Positions 61,548-64,000 of a DNA stretch of 64,000 bases are shown here, piece after piece. A model generated the notes under the pieces. The model was not told the origin of the DNA, ran no database searches, and saw only the letters and a list, made by a program, of their open reading frames with translations. The position numbers were made by a program, and so were the translations under genes. This DNA is from Bacteroidota bacterium. Its GTDB lineage: Bacteria; Bacteroidota; Bacteroidia; CAILMK01; JACPUW01. The DNA is taken from contig JACPUW010000023.1 of assembly GCA_016192035.1 (NCBI GenBank), forward strand, positions 1 to 64,000, given 5' to 3'. The stretch's first letter is position 1. Every line of letters starts with the position of its first letter.

Positions 61548-63452
61548 GTGAACCGAAGGGTACTTCTTTATTTAACCGCCGCGCTGGGATTGGCCCTGGT
61601 GGGCTACCTAAGCTGGTGGAGAATAGGGGAGGCCAACCGCAATCCGGAGCCCGTGTACTTAAATCATGACCCCAAGGTGAAGTATGTGGGCAGCGAGGCA
61701 TGTCGTGATTGCCATGCGGGCATCTATCAGTCGTTTATGCAAACGGGTATGGGCCAGTCTTTTGGTTTGGCCAATCCTGCCAAGAGCAGCATCAAGTGGC
61801 CCGTAGAGGCTATATACGACACCCTTTCAGGATACTACTACCAGCCCAAATGGGTAGGGCAGGACTTGTTTTTATATGAATACAGGTTAGCCCATGCCGA
61901 CACTTCCTACCGCCGCATGGAAAAGGTGGATTATATAGTTGGTTCTGGGCAACATACCAATTCGCATATCCAAGACCGCAACGGATACCTGTACCAAATG
62001 CCATTTACCTATTACACCCAAAGGGGCTTGATGGGTTTGCCACCCGGGTTTGAAGGCGGCCACAATAGCCGCTACGCCCGTGCCCTGGGCATGGAGTGCA
62101 TTTCTTGCCACAACGACCTGCCAAGCCATGTGCCGGGCTCTTTTAACAAATTTGAAAATGTCCCATTGGGCATTGGGTGTGAGCGGTGCCATGGCCCCGG
62201 ACAAGCCCATGTGGAGGCCAAGCTGCGCGGTGAATGGGTGGATACCGACAAAGGGCCCGACGCTACCATAGTGAACCCGGCAAAACTGCCTTACAAACTG
62301 CAAACCGATGTGTGCCAACGGTGTCATTTGCAGGGAAATGCCCTGCTAAAGCCAGGAAAGGATTGGGCTGATTTTAGACCGGGCATGGCCCTGTCACAGG
62401 TCATGGACATATATATGCCGGTACTGGCACAGGCCAAAGGGAGTTTTGTGATGGCCTCTCACCCTCATAGGCTCAAGATGAGCCAATGTTTTAAGGGCCA
62501 GGGGCTAACCTGCATTACCTGCCACGACCCGCACAAAGGGGTAACCCAAACAAAGGGAGCGCATTATGATGCGGCGTGTGCTACATGCCACGGCAGTAAG
62601 CCAAAGAAATGCAGCCATAGCCTGGGCCAGGCTAACTGCGTGGGGTGCCACATGAAAAAAAGCCATACGGTGGACATACCCCATGTAAGCGTAACTGACC
62701 ATTATATAAGAATATATGAGGAAGGTGAAGCGGCAAGTAATGAGAAACAGGGTTTTACGGGCTTACAGTGCCTGACATCAGCAGCCCCGGGGCCTGAGAG
62801 TAAGGCCAGGGCGTATTTGAATTTTTATGAAAAGTTTGAGGCCCGGCCGGTATTTCTGGACTCTGCCCGGCATTACTTGGCAGGTTTGCCCCAGCCTGAG
62901 CACCCGCAGGTTTGGATACACTACCATTTTCTTAGGGCTGACCACCGCGCCCTGGTAGGCATTGCGGCCGGTGCTGATCAAAAAGACTTTGAACCCCATG
63001 ATTACTACCGCATAGCCACCGCCCACAGGGCACTGGGCCAGGTATCAGGGGCGGTAATTTATATGGAAAAAGCCCTGAACTTGATGCCGCTTCACCATGA
63101 GTACCGGGTGCAACTGGCGCAGGATATGATGGTGCTGGGGCGGCTAGAGGAAGCCAGGGGCCATCTCCTTATGGTACTTGCCGAACTGCCCCTGCACGAG
63201 GAAGCCATGAATGCAATGGGATTTGGCTATTTGCTTGTAAATGATTTGGATGCGGCTGAGGACTGGTTCCATAAAGTGCTGGCGCAGGACCCCCTGCACG
63301 AACAGGCCATGACCAACCTGGCCAAAGTGGCACTGGGCAGGGACAGGCTTGACCAAGCCAATAATTGGCTGCTAAGGGTTCTTGAAGCGCACCCCGATGC
63401 CGCGAATGCCAGAATTTTGTGGGATCGAATCAATGCCAAAAAAACCAAATAG
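61548..63452 (+). CDS. Seven-haem cytochrome c with C-terminal TPR repeats
   Basis: 634 aa from GTG 61548 (TTG 61539 also possible). A signal anchor (VLLYLTAALGLALVGYLSWW), then seven CxxCH sites: CRDCH, CISCH, CERCH, CQRCH, CITCH, CATCH and CVGCH between about 50 and 370. From about 480 two to four TPR units (YRIATAHRALGQVSGAVIYMEKALNL, GRLEEARGHLLMVL, NDLDAAEDWFHKVL). Resembles the cytochrome c554/DmsE-like-TPR proteins. Periplasmic electron transfer; partner unknown. Adjacent to mltG (no gap). Confidence 0.88.
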   Translation: MNRRVLLYLTAALGLALVGYLSWWRIGEANRNPEPVYLNHDPKVKYVGSEACRDCHAGIYQSFMQTGMGQSFGLANPAKSSIKWPVEAIYDTLSGYYYQPKWVGQDLFLYEYRLAHADTSYRRMEKVDYIVGSGQHTNSHIQDRNGYLYQMPFTYYTQRGLMGLPPGFEGGHNSRYARALGMECISCHNDLPSHVPGSFNKFENVPLGIGCERCHGPGQAHVEAKLRGEWVDTDKGPDATIVNPAKLPYKLQTDVCQRCHLQGNALLKPGKDWADFRPGMALSQVMDIYMPVLAQAKGSFVMASHPHRLKMSQCFKGQGLTCITCHDPHKGVTQTKGAHYDAACATCHGSKPKKCSHSLGQANCVGCHMKKSHTVDIPHVSVTDHYIRIYEEGEAASNEKQGFTGLQCLTSAAPGPESKARAYLNFYEKFEARPVFLDSARHYLAGLPQPEHPQVWIHYHFLRADHRALVGIAAGADQKDFEPHDYYRIATAHRALGQVSGAVIYMEKALNLMPLHHEYRVQLAQDMMVLGRLEEARGHLLMVLAELPLHEEAMNAMGFGYLLVNDLDAAEDWFHKVLAQDPLHEQAMTNLAKVALGRDRLDQANNWLLRVLEAHPDAANARILWDRINAKKTK

Positions 63453-64000
63453 ATGAACAGGTGGCTAAGGATGGGCACCCTACTCGCGCTGGCGGGTATA
63501 TGCCTTGGGGGTACGTATGCTTGGTTGATTAGTGCCGTAGTGGCCAAGGAGGGTACGCTCTACATAAAAACGGGCACTAGCTATGAGCTGCTGGTACAGC
63601 AGATGGAGACAGAAGGATTTCTGACAGAAAATAAGCGCTTTGACCTGCTGGCCAAAGTCATGAGGTACCACCAAAGGGTGAAACCCGGTAAATATGCTAT
63701 AGCGCAGGGTATGAGTGTGTTTGGCTTGGTGCGCAAGTTGCGTTCTGGAAATGCCGAAACCGTTAAGGTATCTTTTCACAACGTGAGGGACCTGGCCGTA
63801 CTGGCCGGTAGGGTAGCCCCACAGATAGAAGCCGATTCTGTGGAAATACTCACTGCCCTGGAGAATGAGCGCCTATGGCTGGAGCTGGATGCCAAAGGGC
63901 CTGTGTTTTGCCACATAGTGCCCAATACCTATGAGTTTTATTGGAACACCTCAGGTGAGGCTTTTGTGGCCCGGATGGTGAAAGAAAGCCGGTCTTTCTG
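63453..64000 (+). CDS. mltG: Endolytic transglycosylase MltG, partial (3' end beyond window)
   Basis: 182 codons visible. N-terminal anchor (GTLLALAGICLGGTYAWLISAVV), LysM-like domain with YELLVQQMETEGFL, KPGKYAIAQGMSVFGLVRKLRSG, and the start of the YceG domain IVPNTYEFYWNTSGEAFVARM. Cleaves nascent glycan strands, ending their growth. ATG follows directly on the stop TAG of the cytochrome gene. Confidence 0.92.
   Translation, partial: MNRWLRMGTLLALAGICLGGTYAWLISAVVAKEGTLYIKTGTSYELLVQQMETEGFLTENKRFDLLAKVMRYHQRVKPGKYAIAQGMSVFGLVRKLRSGNAETVKVSFHNVRDLAVLAGRVAPQIEADSVEILTALENERLWLELDAKGPVFCHIVPNTYEFYWNTSGEAFVARMVKESRSF

Overview
The window is a single chromosomal stretch of a member of the Bacteroidota, probably an aerobic or microaerobic environmental lineage; I cannot place it below phylum with confidence. 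The evidence is: a T9SS type A C-terminal sorting domain, outer-membrane barrels with signal peptides, bacillithiol deacetylase BshB1, a CcmE of the CxxxY type, and repeated -7 elements of the form TAnnTTTG, the promoter signature of this phylum. Genes are dense, mostly on short operons of two to six genes with 1-40 nt overlaps. No rRNA, tRNA, CRISPR array, transposase or prophage was seen.

Layout. 1-357: truncated outer-membrane barrel gene (-). 842-4540: etfB-etfA, a bifunctional nuclease with a UVR domain, and a CNT nucleoside transporter. 4658-6518 (-): chorismate mutase, a U32 family TrhP-like tRNA hydroxylation protein and a small ferredoxin, tightly overlapped. 6591-11082: VTC-fold protein, DUF4956 membrane protein, DUF2490-like barrel and a secreted PEP-synthase-like (dikinase-like) protein. 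11100-18045: bshB1, a gamma-carbonic-anhydrase-like hexapeptide protein, hutI, a DMT transporter/plsC/adenine deaminase operon, and an AlkD-like protein. 18129-25298: membrane-anchored VOC protein, alanine dehydrogenase, tandem Usp, a five-PAS cytosolic histidine kinase and a saccharopine/alanine dehydrogenase relative. 25604-27145: an AT-richer AlbA_2/RecG-like regulator with in-frame 12-bp tandem repeats, the most obvious accessory gene. 27327-32591 (-): PLP decarboxylase, ATP-grasp ligase and C45-type NTN hydrolase.

32707-38060 (-): DUF2461 protein, PBP1A, formate-tetrahydrofolate ligase and an NTF2-like lipoprotein. 38132-45686 (+): ccmB, ccmC, ccmD-like, ccmE, ccmF, then a DUF2520 dehydrogenase, KdsC-like phosphatase, UbiA prenyltransferase, Maf and DUF423. 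45689-53847: CAP-domain protein, T9SS cargo, free-Met-R-sulfoxide reductase, leuS, zinc-ribbon protein, Ppx/GppA, a small SUMF1-like protein and a TrmH-family methyltransferase. 53901-64000: mutS, Na/Pi cotransporter, TPR protein, ung, an MBL hydrolase, a seven-haem TPR cytochrome and the start of mltG.

Most of the window is ordinary core metabolism, cell-envelope and repair genes. Three clusters deserve attention as possible functional units: (i) VTC/DUF4956/barrel/secreted dikinase-like, which suggests phosphotransfer or nucleotide chemistry at the envelope; (ii) decarboxylase/ATP-grasp/NTN hydrolase, which has the enzyme logic of a small amine-amide biosynthetic pathway; (iii) chorismate mutase/TrhP/ferredoxin, which brings a prephenate source and an iron-sulfur electron carrier next to a prephenate-dependent tRNA hydroxylation factor.
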